Positions 22,816-31,978 of a stretch of DNA of 38,322 nucleotides are shown here, in pieces. Below the pieces are notes generated by a model. The model had not been told where the DNA came from. It searched no databases and saw nothing but the letters and a program-made list of their open reading frames with translations. A program made the translations under genes and the position numbers. The stretch comes from Lachnospiraceae bacterium (lineage in GTDB: Bacteria; Bacillota; Clostridia; Lachnospirales; Lachnospiraceae). Numbering within the stretch: position 1 is the stretch's first letter; each line of letters opens with the position of its first letter. The stretch spans positions 1 to 38,322 of the forward strand of contig CAAEMZ010000022.1 of the NCBI GenBank assembly GCA_900757195.1, written 5' to 3'.

Positions 22816-23463
22816 TTATTCAAAGGCTTTCGGCAGATTCCACTTGAAGATCGTGGCCAGCATCCGCATCCCGAAAGTCACTCCGGCCCCGGCAAAAATA
22901 GCCGCCGTATCATTGAACTGATGGGAAAACATCTGATAATAAACGATCCCTCCGAGAATCGATGCCACCGCATAGATCCGTTTCCGAAGCACCAGCGGTA
23001 TCTCACCGATCATCAGATCCCGGAGCACACCGCCGCCGATTCCCGTCACCATTCCGAGGAAAATCACAAAAAATCCGTTTTCCGGGTGTCCGGTGTAAAT
23101 AGCCACCTTCGCTCCGGTAATGGTAAAAACACCAAGTCCGGCCGCATCGAACACATTGTTCACCGCATTTACCGTATCCACATTATTTTTATAATAATCC
23201 TTTGCCAGAAGCGCCGCGAGAAACACGACCGCCGAGGTCACCCCCGCCACTATCATATACCGGCTGTCCGCAAAAGCGCTCGGCGGCACCCGGCCAATAA
23301 TCACATCCCTCAGAATGCCTCCGGCAAGAGCCGTCGTAATCCCGAGGAAAATAACGCCGAACAGGTCCACCCGTTTTTCCAGCGCCGCCATGGCTCCGGA
23401 TACGGCAAAGGACACCGTTCCTATAAATTCCAGACATATAAAAAGAACCTCTCCCACAGCCAT
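22816..23463 (-). CDS. TRIC/UPF0126 family seven-helix membrane protein
   Basis: 215 residues, almost all membrane helices in two homologous halves, each with the family motif: GGILRDVIIGRVPP (about residue 48) and GGGVLRDLMIGEIPLVLRKR (about 134). Bacterial members are trimeric channels or small-molecule transporters; cation channel and glycine-transport roles have been proposed, and the substrate here is unknown. GAGGG lies close upstream of the ATG at 23463. It follows the phosphoglycerol transferase gene by 31 bases on the same strand, perhaps cotranscribed; no functional link is apparent. Confidence 0.9.
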   Translation of the reverse strand: MAVGEVLFICLEFIGTVSFAVSGAMAALEKRVDLFGVIFLGITTALAGGILRDVIIGRVPPSAFADSRYMIVAGVTSAVVFLAALLAKDYYKNNVDTVNAVNNVFDAAGLGVFTITGAKVAIYTGHPENGFFVIFLGMVTGIGGGVLRDLMIGEIPLVLRKRIYAVASILGGIVYYQMFSHQFNDTAAIFAGAGVTFGMRMLATIFKWNLPKAFE

Positions 23464-23494
23464 CTTCCTGAATCCCTCTTTTTTCCTAAAAAAT

Positions 23495-25015
23495 TTATTT
23501 CACATACAAAAGCTCTTTATTATAAAATGCTGACTTTCTGTCAAGCTCATCAAAAAGCACCTCATAGCCGTATTCCTCAGCCAGCGTTTCTTCCCTTGAA
23601 AAAAGGTTTGTTCCAAGGCCCAGCCGATCACCTTCAATCTTTACGCCCATGGCTGCCAGCGCCGTCGGAAACATATCCATCGTCGTAAACTTCCGGTACT
23701 TTTCCCGGTACGGCCTTACCGCCGGATGGATGATGGCGTTGTAAATCTTCCGGTCCACTTCGCCGTGATGTTTATCATAGGACAGATCCCCGTAAAAATC
23801 CGGATCCATACTGCAGTGATCCCCTGCGATCACAATCGTCGTATTTTCGTAAAAATCCTGCTGCTTCACCCATTCCACAAAATCGTTCAGCTGGCGTGAC
23901 GCGCAGGCCCAGACATTGGCATACTGGTCTTCATAATCCTCCGGACACAGTTCACACCGGTATCCGGCCACATGATGGGTGTCCGCTGTCAGCATCGAAA
24001 AATTAAAAGGCTCTCCCTTTCCTGCGATTTCCAGCAATTCCTCCTTCGCATATTCGTAAAGCTTCATATCTTCAAAGCCCCACCAGACATAATAATCTTT
24101 ATCAATCCGCCCTTCATCCATGGCCGTATGATAATCCCAGATCTGATAATCGCCGTGCTGCGTAAAATAGCTCTCTCTTCCGCCAAACTCGAAATCCGAT
24201 CCGGCCATAAAATAATTGGTATAGCCCGCTTCTTTTAAAATATCCCCGAGGGTCGTCACCCCCGGCAGAAAGGACGCATAATTCCCCATGGAATTATCAA
24301 AATCATTTTTATCGTCATACTTAAAAAGCTTCAGCGGCAATCCGGCCGTATTGGCCACCAGCCCCGCCATCGTCCACCCGCAGGCCGGGGCAACCACGGC
24401 GCCTTCGATCAAATGGGACTGGGAAAAGCTGACATTCTCCCGGGCGATTTCCGTCATTTCCGGAATATAGTTCGTATCAAAATACCCGCCGCTGCTTACA
24501 TCCTGATTTGAACTCTCCCCGGATTCCACATAAATAAGAATAATATTTCTCTTTTTCAGTGGAAATGTCAGTTCAACGTCACCGGCATCCACATATTCAT
24601 TTTCGATGAATTCTGACCGTTCCATCTGATTTTCCAAAAAATCAATCATTCCAAAGGCCTTATCGGCCTCCTGGATCAAGATATTCGCCCAGACGGCAAG
24701 AATCAGAAGGGACGCTGTTCCCCTCAGCCATAACGAAGATTTCTTCAGCTTCCCTTTGCCCGGAAAAGTAAACATCAGGTCCACCGCAAAAACGCCGAGC
24801 ACCGGCAATAAAGCCTCCGCGGCATAGCTTTTCAAAAAGCTGTCCGAAGTTCCCTTCAAAGGCATATTCAGCGTAAAAAGAATTTCCGCCATGCCAATGC
24901 TTCCATAGTTTTTCTTCGCCCACATTAAACTGAACGTCAATATTAATAAAATAAGTACCACGCACTGTACAATACCGTAGCCGATCCAATAGCCTTTTCC
25001 TCTTTTATTCCTCAT
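23495..25015 (-). CDS. LTA-synthase-like phosphoglycerol transferase (sulfatase fold)
   Basis: 506 residues. Three or four N-terminal membrane helices (about 8-120) and an extracellular alkaline-phosphatase/sulfatase domain: ILIYVESGESSNQ with the first metal Glu, the nucleophile Thr in CGWTMAGL, FMAGSDFEFGGRESYF, TADTHHVAGY and VIAGDHCSMDPDFYGD with the metal Asp-His pair. The family moves sn-glycerol-1-phosphate from phosphatidylglycerol to a polymer or glycan (LtaS, OpgB). The GWTMAGL form is closer to OpgB/MdoB-type enzymes than to LtaS, so glycan decoration is as likely as polyglycerol-phosphate synthesis. AAGGA lies seven bases before the ATG at 25015. Confidence 0.88.
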   Translation of the reverse strand: MRNKRGKGYWIGYGIVQCVVLILLILTFSLMWAKKNYGSIGMAEILFTLNMPLKGTSDSFLKSYAAEALLPVLGVFAVDLMFTFPGKGKLKKSSLWLRGTASLLILAVWANILIQEADKAFGMIDFLENQMERSEFIENEYVDAGDVELTFPLKKRNIILIYVESGESSNQDVSSGGYFDTNYIPEMTEIARENVSFSQSHLIEGAVVAPACGWTMAGLVANTAGLPLKLFKYDDKNDFDNSMGNYASFLPGVTTLGDILKEAGYTNYFMAGSDFEFGGRESYFTQHGDYQIWDYHTAMDEGRIDKDYYVWWGFEDMKLYEYAKEELLEIAGKGEPFNFSMLTADTHHVAGYRCELCPEDYEDQYANVWACASRQLNDFVEWVKQQDFYENTTIVIAGDHCSMDPDFYGDLSYDKHHGEVDRKIYNAIIHPAVRPYREKYRKFTTMDMFPTALAAMGVKIEGDRLGLGTNLFSREETLAEEYGYEVLFDELDRKSAFYNKELLYVK

Positions 25016-25161
25016 CCTCTGTTCCTTTATCTTTTCTTTACCTTTCTTTGCATTTTATTTTACATAGTATACCATAAAATACAATGAATTTTATAAAAAC
25101 CTATTTTCTAATCTAAAATTTCGTTATACAATAGAAGTGCCTATCTGTCTGTATCGATAAA

Positions 25162-25512
25162 ATGGAAAAAATCAAACAAACGATACGTGAAGTCCTGTTT
25201 GACGCAAGAATTTCGAAAGCCTATAAAGGCTATCCTTATCTGGAACACGCCATCTATCTCGTCATTGAAGATGAACGCCGTCTGTGCCACATTTTTAATG
25301 AGGTCTATGCCAAAGTCGGCGAATACTACGGCACTACCGCTTCTGCCGTCGAAAAAAACCTCCGGACCATCCGCGATGTTTTCTGGCAAAGCAACTGCTG
25401 CGACTTCTTCAAAGAACGTTCCGGCGTCATTCTCCATGACCGGCCTTATCTCAGAGAACTGATCGAACTCTTTGCAGATGAAGTCGAAAAGGAACTCGGA
25501 CTCCGGCGCTGA
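25162..25512 (+). CDS. Stand-alone Spo0A C-terminal-domain DNA-binding protein
   Basis: 116 residues that match the Spo0A effector domain over the full length: IRKAYKGY-type entry (ISKAYKGYPYLEHAIYLV), the recognition part EYYGTTASAVEKNLRTIRDVFW and the closing HDRPYLRELIELFADEV. There is no receiver domain, so it cannot be phosphorylated as Spo0A is. Such orphan domains are found in Lachnospiraceae; targets are unknown, and competition for Spo0A boxes is possible. It is the only rightward gene between two leftward ones and is closed by the terminator at 25555-25593. I see no good ribosome binding site before the ATG at 25162 and no clear -35, although TATACAAT occurs 31 bases before the gene. 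Confidence 0.85.
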   Translation: MEKIKQTIREVLFDARISKAYKGYPYLEHAIYLVIEDERRLCHIFNEVYAKVGEYYGTTASAVEKNLRTIRDVFWQSNCCDFFKERSGVILHDRPYLRELIELFADEVEKELGLRR

Positions 25513-25554
25513 AGAAAATACAGATATATAGAAAATTAAGATATGAATGTAAAG

Positions 25555-25593
25555 ATAAAAGAGGTAAACGCGGGGGGCGTGTACCTCTTTTTT
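25555..25593. terminator. Bidirectional terminator between convergent genes
   Basis: Stem AAAAGAGGTA-AACGC (25557-25571) with GCGTG-TACCTCTTTT, with two mismatches and a G-rich loop. T-runs lie on both strands, so it serves the Spo0A-C gene from the left and the phosphohexomutase gene from the right. Confidence 0.85.
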
Positions 25594-25603
25594 GGTTGGA
25601 AAG

Positions 25604-27328
25604 TTATTGGATCTGGCCCATAACTGCATCGGTTAATAATTTCAGCTTTTCTTCCGCATCGGACAGCGTTTTTCCTTTGACACCGATATAAAATTTAATT
25701 TTCGGCTCCGTACCTGATGGCCGCGCGCAGCACCAGGCATCATTTTCCAACTCGTAATAAAGCACATTGGAATTCGGAAGACCTGTTTTTGTTTCTGTCC
25801 CATCAGACATATCCAGCACCTTATCCGCTTTATAATCACGCATTCTGAGGACTTTGAAAGTTCCAAAAGCTTTCACAGGCTCATTTCTCAGTCCGTTCAT
25901 TATTGACTGAATCTTTTCCACGCCATCGATGCCTTTTAAGGTTATTGATTTCAAATCTTCTTTATAATATCCATAAGTTTCATAAATTTCAATCATCTGA
26001 TCCCAAAGGGTTTTCCGGCTTAATTTACAGTAAGCTGCCACTTCGCATAATGCCATCACAGCAACCACCGCATCCTTATCTCTGGCATGGGTTCCTACAA
26101 GGCAGCCATAACTTTCTTCAAGACCGAATACATATTGATAATCATGGTTCTGCTCAAAAAACTTTATCTGTTCACCAATATATTTGAATCCCGTGAGCAC
26201 TTCGATCAATTTCACCTGATAATCTGCCGCCAGAACATCTGCCATATTTGTTGTAACAATTGTTTTCACAAGCGCGCCATTTTTCGGAAGCGTACCTGCT
26301 GCCTTTCTCTGGCTCAGAATATAACGGGCAATCAACATTCCCGACATATTTCCTGTAAAACTAATATATTTTCCTGTCGATGTATCCTTTGCATAAACCC
26401 CCAGACGATCTGCATCCGGGTCTGTTGCCAGCACAATATCCGCATCAACTTCTTCTGCCAGATTCAGGGCCAGTTCAAAAGCTTTCGGATCCTCCGGATT
26501 CGGGTAACTGACTGTCGGGAAATCACCATCCGGCAATTCCTGCTGTGGAACCACATAAACATTTTTAAATCCAAGTTCTTTCAAAACCCGACGTACCGGA
26601 ATATTTCCCGTACCATGCAGCGGTGTATAAACAATTTTAATTGCATCCGCTGCTTTTTGAATGTACTCGGGATGGATAATCTGGGCTTTCAAAGCAGCCA
26701 TATATTTATCATCGATTTCCTGTCCAATGGTATGATACAATCCCTCTGAGACCGCTGCCGCTTCATCCATTGTTTTCACCTGCCCCAGATCTGTCACATT
26801 ATTTACCTCTGTAATAATCTGTTTATCCTTCGGCGCTGTAATCTGAGCACCATCTTCCCAGTAAACTTTATAGCCGTTGTACTCCGGCGGGTTATGACTT
26901 GCTGTAATTACAATTCCGGCAATACATCCCAGTTCCCGAAGTGCGAAAGACAATTCCGGTGTCGGACGCAATGTATCAAACCGATACGTTTTAATGCCAT
27001 TCGCATTCAGGCACAGTGCTGCTTCTTTGGAAAATTCCGGTGACATATGTCGGGAATCGTAGGCAATCGCCACACCCTTATTCTGGCCTTTTTCAGAAAT
27101 AATAAAATTCGCCAGTCCCTGGGTTGCCTTACGTACCGTATAAATATTCAGACGGTTTGTTCCGGCGCCAATGACGCCGCGGAGCCCTCCGGTTCCAAAT
27201 TCCAGATCTTTATAAAACCGATCCTCAATTTCTTTCTCATTTCCCGCAATCTGCCTTAATTCTTCTTTTGTCTCACTATCAATATATTCGCTGGCCAGCC
27301 AGCTTTCATAGGTTTCCATATAACACAT
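25604..27328 (-). CDS. Phosphoglucomutase/phosphomannomutase (alpha-D-phosphohexomutase)
   Basis: Interconverts hexose 6- and 1-phosphates. 574 residues from the ATG at 27328 (MCYMETYESWLASEY), which has AGAGG seven bases upstream; the frame is open to 27355, which would overlap the previous stop. All four family motifs are present: the phosphoserine loop TASHNPPEYNGYK, the metal loop ATDPDADRLG, the sugar loop GLEESYG and the phosphate loop ARPSGTEPKIKFYI. The length and FGTGGLRGVIGAG start match the PgcA-type family of Firmicutes. It follows the ManC-ManA fusion gene by 19 bases, so in this setting it probably makes mannose 1-phosphate for GDP-mannose, besides glucose 1-phosphate. The sequence alone does not fix the sugar. 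Confidence 0.93.
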   Translation of the reverse strand: MCYMETYESWLASEYIDSETKEELRQIAGNEKEIEDRFYKDLEFGTGGLRGVIGAGTNRLNIYTVRKATQGLANFIISEKGQNKGVAIAYDSRHMSPEFSKEAALCLNANGIKTYRFDTLRPTPELSFALRELGCIAGIVITASHNPPEYNGYKVYWEDGAQITAPKDKQIITEVNNVTDLGQVKTMDEAAAVSEGLYHTIGQEIDDKYMAALKAQIIHPEYIQKAADAIKIVYTPLHGTGNIPVRRVLKELGFKNVYVVPQQELPDGDFPTVSYPNPEDPKAFELALNLAEEVDADIVLATDPDADRLGVYAKDTSTGKYISFTGNMSGMLIARYILSQRKAAGTLPKNGALVKTIVTTNMADVLAADYQVKLIEVLTGFKYIGEQIKFFEQNHDYQYVFGLEESYGCLVGTHARDKDAVVAVMALCEVAAYCKLSRKTLWDQMIEIYETYGYYKEDLKSITLKGIDGVEKIQSIMNGLRNEPVKAFGTFKVLRMRDYKADKVLDMSDGTETKTGLPNSNVLYYELENDAWCCARPSGTEPKIKFYIGVKGKTLSDAEEKLKLLTDAVMGQIQ

Positions 27329-27347
27329 AATCTTTCCTCTTTTCTTC

Positions 27348-29681
27348 TTACACATGGGTCTTTATAAATGAACATTTACCACGAACCAGAACCTTTCTCT
27401 GGCCTGCCGGAATAAAGAAGCTGTCTGCCGCATTAAATTTAAAGCTTTCATTATCGCACCGGATCATACCTTCGCCTTCAATAATCATAATCGAACAGAA
27501 TGAAGCATCGTTCATATTAAATTCCACTTCCGTATATACCTGATATTTCTTACTCTCAAAATACTTACAGCTTCCCAGGAGCTCCACTTCATAGCCGTTG
27601 CACACCGTCACCTGATGTCGGGAGCTCATATCAGAGATATCCTTTGTTTCCAGCGTAGAAACTTCTCTTGCCTTTTCAAGATGCAATTCTCGCGGATGTC
27701 CGTATTTATCCCGACGGTCATAATCATAAAGACGATATGTACAGTTTGAATTCTGCTGAATCTCACACAGTAAAATTCCTGCCCCAATGGCATGAATTGT
27801 ACCGGCATCCACAAAAAACGTATCTCCCTTATGAACTTCGATTTTATTCAGCACTTCCAGAACTGTATTGTTTTCCACCCGTTTTTGAAGTTCTTCTTTT
27901 GTCAGCGGCTGATTGACGCCATAATAAATAAATGCGCCTTCTTCACAATCCATAATATGCCACATCTCGTTTTTACCATATTCGTTTTCCTCCCGAAGTG
28001 CAAAAGCATCATCCGGATGAACCTGAATGGACAACGACTGTTTGGCATCAATAATCTTCACTAAAATAGGGAAACGTTCAAAGGCCTGACTTTTCCAACC
28101 AAGGCCATCCGCACCAATACGTTTTAAATACTCGCCAAAAAGCATTCCCTTAAAACGTCCGCTGGCTACCGTACTCTGCCCGTCTTTATGGGCGGATAGT
28201 TCCCAGCTTTCAGCCACAATATCATAATCACAATTCTTATGATAAATATCCTTCAGTTTTGTGCCGCCCCATAAATAGTCTTTAAAAGCCGGTTCCAACT
28301 TTATAATCGAAGACTCTGCCCATATCGGCCGATTCTTTGCCGCAATGGTTACACTGTCATCTTCACTGACAATCTCTCCGATCGCGACTTCAATAATGAC
28401 CAAATCTTCATCTTCATAATTAGATACGGAATGTTCAACACCAATTGGAATATACACCGAGTCCTTTGTCCGATATTCTTTTGTCTCTTTTCCAAGAGTT
28501 ATTGTCGCTGTTCCATGAACAACCGTCCACTGCTCACTGCGCAGATCATGCTTGTGAAGCTGGTGGGTCTTCCCCGGATATAAAGTTACTTTGCGTACCT
28601 TACAATAGGGCGTTTCTTCCAATATTTCATGTGTTCCCCATCGACGATAGTAAATATGATGGTTTTCAAAATACTTACCATACCGATCATGATAAGCGCT
28701 GACAATATCTTTAATATCGGATTCCGCAGATTTTATCCCAACATAAACAGCATCCTCTGTATTAATGACCACGGCATCCTCCAGACCATTGACAACCACC
28801 AGACGGTCACCGGTCCGGTTAATCACTGTGACATCCTTGCAGGATTCCTCAATAACCCCTTCTGAATCTCCGGTTTTTGCATAATCCGATAATCGTTTCA
28901 GATCGCCCACATCATACCAGAGGACATCTGATTTCACAACACGAACCAATGATGATTTTTCTAAAACGGCATGTTCAACACTAATGGCCGGAATATCCTT
29001 TGTCAGATAGCGATATAAATGTACATTCTGGTTAGATACATCCACATGGCGCATACTCTCATAACATTGATGGTAAACTTCCGGTGTCAGCCGTTTAAGC
29101 TCCTGAAGGAAATCCCCCGCCCGGAACAAAAAATTACCGCTGTTCCATAAATATCTGCCATCTTTAATATAGCCTTCCGCTTCCTGAAATCCGGGCTTTT
29201 CTTTAAAAGCAAGAACCTGGTCCCCGGCATACTGAATATAACCGTAATCTGTCCGAGGCCCTTCCGGATTCATGCCAAAAGTAACGATCGCACCTTCCTG
29301 AGCCAGTCTCTGGGCATATATAATCGTATCTTTATAATTTTCCCCTTCAATAATCTGATCCGATGATACCACAAAAACCAGCTCCGACGGATTCAGACAC
29401 ATACAGATTCTGGCAATCGCCGGTGCTGTTTTCTTCCGTTCTTCTTCAAGAAAACAACGATATCTCAGCCCCTGAAAATCTTTCATCTGATTTTCCACGA
29501 TAAATGAATACGCCTCGTTCGTAGAAATAATGAATTCATCGCAAAACGGTATATTTCTCGCAATGCTCTCCTGAAAAAGAGAACGGTTCATTTTTATATC
29601 CATAAACTGCTTCGGATAATTTTCTCTGGACAAAGGCCACAGGCTGTTTCCCATACCCCCCGCCAAAATAATACACTTCAT
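27348..29681 (-). CDS. ManC-ManA fusion: GDP-mannose pyrophosphorylase-like, cupin and type I mannose-6-phosphate isomerase
   Basis: 777 residues with three parts. About 1-345: mannose-1-phosphate guanylyltransferase-like domain (YPKQF, VVSSDQIIEGE, GYGYIQY, FKEKPGF, LWNSGNFLF, WYDVGDLKRL). About 350-455: cupin (HYRRWGTHEILEE, PGKTHQLHKHDLRSEQWTVVHGTATIT). About 460-777: type I phosphomannose isomerase (PAFKDYLWGGTKL, the zinc ligands in SLSIQVHPDD and GTIHAIGAGILLCEIQQNS). Together they could take fructose 6-phosphate to mannose 6-phosphate and mannose 1-phosphate to GDP-mannose, with the mutase just downstream filling the gap. One oddity: the signature G-x-G-x-R near the N-terminus reads GGMGNSLWPLSR, with Ser13 where an Arg is expected. 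The guanylyltransferase part may be impaired or altered. A separate ManC with the normal motif starts 148 bases away on the other strand. Confidence 0.88.
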   Translation of the reverse strand: MKCIILAGGMGNSLWPLSRENYPKQFMDIKMNRSLFQESIARNIPFCDEFIISTNEAYSFIVENQMKDFQGLRYRCFLEEERKKTAPAIARICMCLNPSELVFVVSSDQIIEGENYKDTIIYAQRLAQEGAIVTFGMNPEGPRTDYGYIQYAGDQVLAFKEKPGFQEAEGYIKDGRYLWNSGNFLFRAGDFLQELKRLTPEVYHQCYESMRHVDVSNQNVHLYRYLTKDIPAISVEHAVLEKSSLVRVVKSDVLWYDVGDLKRLSDYAKTGDSEGVIEESCKDVTVINRTGDRLVVVNGLEDAVVINTEDAVYVGIKSAESDIKDIVSAYHDRYGKYFENHHIYYRRWGTHEILEETPYCKVRKVTLYPGKTHQLHKHDLRSEQWTVVHGTATITLGKETKEYRTKDSVYIPIGVEHSVSNYEDEDLVIIEVAIGEIVSEDDSVTIAAKNRPIWAESSIIKLEPAFKDYLWGGTKLKDIYHKNCDYDIVAESWELSAHKDGQSTVASGRFKGMLFGEYLKRIGADGLGWKSQAFERFPILVKIIDAKQSLSIQVHPDDAFALREENEYGKNEMWHIMDCEEGAFIYYGVNQPLTKEELQKRVENNTVLEVLNKIEVHKGDTFFVDAGTIHAIGAGILLCEIQQNSNCTYRLYDYDRRDKYGHPRELHLEKAREVSTLETKDISDMSSRHQVTVCNGYEVELLGSCKYFESKKYQVYTEVEFNMNDASFCSIMIIEGEGMIRCDNESFKFNAADSFFIPAGQRKVLVRGKCSFIKTHV

Positions 29682-29720
29682 ATATACAACTCCTGATTTT
29701 CTGCAAATTATTCTAGGACT

Positions 29721-29749
29721 ATTATAAGCAATTTTTCTGTAAACTACAA
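29721..29749 (-). promoter_or_regulatory. Promoter of the ManC-ManA fusion and mutase genes
   Basis: On the minus strand: TTGTAG (29744-29749), 17-base spacer, TATAAT (29721-29726), start near 29714. Confidence 0.75.
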
Positions 29750-29759
29750 CCTAAAAAAC

Positions 29760-29788
29760 TTGTACTTTTCCCACAGATAGTGTATCCT
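29760..29788 (+). promoter_or_regulatory. Candidate promoter of manC-gmd-rmd
   Basis: TTGTAC (29760-29765), 17-base spacer, TATCCT (29783-29788), start near 29795, 35 bases before the manC ATG. The -10 is weak. It lies back to back with the leftward promoter, so both GDP-mannose gene sets could share regulation. Confidence 0.5.
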
Positions 29789-29828
29789 TTTATTATATTG
29801 ACTTCATTAATAATTAAGGAGAGTATTC

Positions 29829-30899
29829 ATGAAGAAAACAGCATTAATTATGGCAGGTGGAAAAGGTGAACGGTTCTGGCCAAAAAGCCGTCAGACACTG
29901 CCGAAACAGTTCCTTTCCCTGACAAATGACGGTAAAACAATGATTCAGCTCACCGTTGAGCGCATCCTTCCGATTGTCAATCTGGACGATATCTATATTG
30001 CCACCAACGCCAGCTACAAACATCTTGTTCTGGAGCAGCTTCCGGGACTTCCCGAAGAAAATATTTTATGTGAACCTGTTGGAAGAAATACTGCGCCATG
30101 TATCGGTCTTGGCGCCATCCACATCCAGCATAAATATGAAGATGCCGTAATGATGGTCCTTCCTTCCGACCATCTGATTAAATATAATGATATTTTCACA
30201 GAAACCCTGTGTAACGCCTGCGATATCGCCGAGTCCGGAAAAAACCTGGTAACCATCGGTATTACCCCGAATTACCCTGAAACCGGCTACGGCTACATTA
30301 AAGCAGACAAAGACAGACCCCTGAAAAAATCTTTTTCCGTTGAACGTTTTGTTGAAAAACCCGACTATGATCTGGCAAAAACTTATGTTGAAAGCGGTGA
30401 CTACTACTGGAACAGCGGTATGTTCATCTGGAAATTATCCAGCGTTCTGTCCAATATGCAGGCATTTATGACAGATACTTTTAACGGCTTGTTAAAAATC
30501 CAGGCTGCCATTGGAACCCCTGACGAAAACAACGTTTTAGAAAATGTTTTTCCGAATTTCGTATCCGATTCCATCGATTATGGTATCATGGAAAAGGCCT
30601 CTGACATTTATCTGATCCCCGGGAATTTTGGCTGGGACGACGTCGGTTCCTGGCTGGCTGTGGAACGGGTAAGGGGAACGGATTCCCTCGGAAACACCCT
30701 CAGCGGTAACGTTGTTACTGTTGACACTTCCAACTGTACCATCGAAGGACATGACCGTCTGATCGGCACTGTCGGTCTGAAAGATTTAATCATTGTCGAT
30801 ACCGAAGATGCTCTGCTCGTTGCAGATAAAAACGCTGCCGGCGATATTAAGAAACTGCTCGCATCGTTACGCGAAAAAGAAAAAGAAAGTTATTTATAA
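29829..30899 (+). CDS. manC: Mannose-1-phosphate guanylyltransferase
   Basis: Makes GDP-mannose from mannose 1-phosphate and GTP in the cytoplasm. 356 residues, a single catalytic domain without the isomerase cupin. The signature is intact: LIMAGGKGERFWPKSRQTLPKQF (Arg15 present), then EPVGRNTAPCIG, MVLPSDHLI, GYGYIKA, RFVEKPD, YYWNSGMFIWK and FGWDDVGSWLA. AAGGAGA lies seven bases before the ATG at 29829. First gene of a rightward unit with gmd and rmd, which use its product. Confidence 0.95.
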   Translation: MKKTALIMAGGKGERFWPKSRQTLPKQFLSLTNDGKTMIQLTVERILPIVNLDDIYIATNASYKHLVLEQLPGLPEENILCEPVGRNTAPCIGLGAIHIQHKYEDAVMMVLPSDHLIKYNDIFTETLCNACDIAESGKNLVTIGITPNYPETGYGYIKADKDRPLKKSFSVERFVEKPDYDLAKTYVESGDYYWNSGMFIWKLSSVLSNMQAFMTDTFNGLLKIQAAIGTPDENNVLENVFPNFVSDSIDYGIMEKASDIYLIPGNFGWDDVGSWLAVERVRGTDSLGNTLSGNVVTVDTSNCTIEGHDRLIGTVGLKDLIIVDTEDALLVADKNAAGDIKKLLASLREKEKESYL

Positions 30900-30925
30900 A
30901 ATATTTTAGAAATGAGGATTTTAAA

Positions 30926-31957
30926 ATGAAACATGCATTAATTACAGGAATCAATGGCCAGGACGGCTCTTATCTTGCAGAATTACTTTTAGAAAAAGGC
31001 TATGAAGTGTACGGTATTATGCGTCGTAAAAGTGTTGTTGACTATGGTAATGTTGACCACATCAAAGACAAACTTCATTTTATCTATGCAGATATGACTG
31101 ACGTTGTATCTTTAATCAACGCTATGCGTATCTCTCAAGCCGATGAGGTTTATAACCTTGCCGCACAGTCCTTTGTTGCCACAAGCTGGGAACAGCCTCT
31201 GGCTACAGCTCAGATTGATGCTGTCGGTGTTACAAATATGCTGGAAGCTATCCGTACTGTAAAACCGGAAGCCCGCTTCTATCAGGCTTCTACCTCCGAA
31301 ATGTTCGGTCTCGTTCAGGAAATTCCACAGACAGAAAAAACACCATTCTATCCAAGAAGCCCATATGGCGTTGCCAAACTCTATGGACACTGGATTACAA
31401 AGAACTATCGTGAAAGCTATAACTTATTCGCATGCAGTGGTATCCTTTTCAACCACGAAAGCGAACGCCGCGGTAAAGAATTTGTCACACGTAAGATTAC
31501 CGATGCTGTTGCACGCATCAAGCTTGGTGTTCAGGATCATCTGGAACTTGGAAACATGGACGCAAAACGTGACTGGGGCCACTCCAAAGACTATGTCAGA
31601 GCCATGTGGCTCATGCTTCAGCAGGATACTCCGGATGATTACGTTATTGCCACCAATGAAACACGAACTGTACGTGAATTTGTTGAAACGGCATTCAAAC
31701 ATGTAGATATTGAAATCGAGTGGTCCGGTGAAGGCGTTAATGAAATCGGAAAAGACAAAGCGACCGGAAAAACCCTTGTCAAGGTCAATCCGGACTTCTT
31801 CCGTCCGGCTGAAGTTGAGCTACTTATTGGCAATCCTGCAAAAGCAGACAACACTTTGGGCTGGGTTCGCGAAATTCCTTTCTCTGAACTGGTTGAACGC
31901 ATGGTGAAAAACGACCTTGAATTAGTAAAAAAAGAAATTGAATATAATAATTTATAA
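30926..31957 (+). CDS. gmd: GDP-mannose 4,6-dehydratase
   Basis: Extended short-chain dehydrogenase of 343 residues converting GDP-mannose to GDP-4-keto-6-deoxymannose. NADP-binding TGINGQDGSY (7-16), the Gmd-typical Arg-rich MRRKS segment, active-site STSEMFG, SPYGVAKLYGH (Tyr-x3-Lys) and substrate loop FNHESERRGKEFVTRKIT, with GNMDAKRDWGHSKDYVRAMW. Complete and normal in length. GAGG is well placed before the ATG. It lies 26 bases after manC and 21 before rmd. Confidence 0.96.
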   Translation: MKHALITGINGQDGSYLAELLLEKGYEVYGIMRRKSVVDYGNVDHIKDKLHFIYADMTDVVSLINAMRISQADEVYNLAAQSFVATSWEQPLATAQIDAVGVTNMLEAIRTVKPEARFYQASTSEMFGLVQEIPQTEKTPFYPRSPYGVAKLYGHWITKNYRESYNLFACSGILFNHESERRGKEFVTRKITDAVARIKLGVQDHLELGNMDAKRDWGHSKDYVRAMWLMLQQDTPDDYVIATNETRTVREFVETAFKHVDIEIEWSGEGVNEIGKDKATGKTLVKVNPDFFRPAEVELLIGNPAKADNTLGWVREIPFSELVERMVKNDLELVKKEIEYNNL

Positions 31958-31978
31958 TTCAATTCGTGAGGTAATGCA

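Noticed and set aside
22765..23688. 307-codon plus-strand ORF over the TRIC gene
   Set aside because: Antisense to a clear membrane protein and crossing its promoter region; His/Pro/Arg-rich shadow.
25141..25629. 162-codon minus-strand ORF over the Spo0A-C gene
   Set aside because: Antisense shadow crossing a terminator; the plus-strand frame has a full recognised domain.
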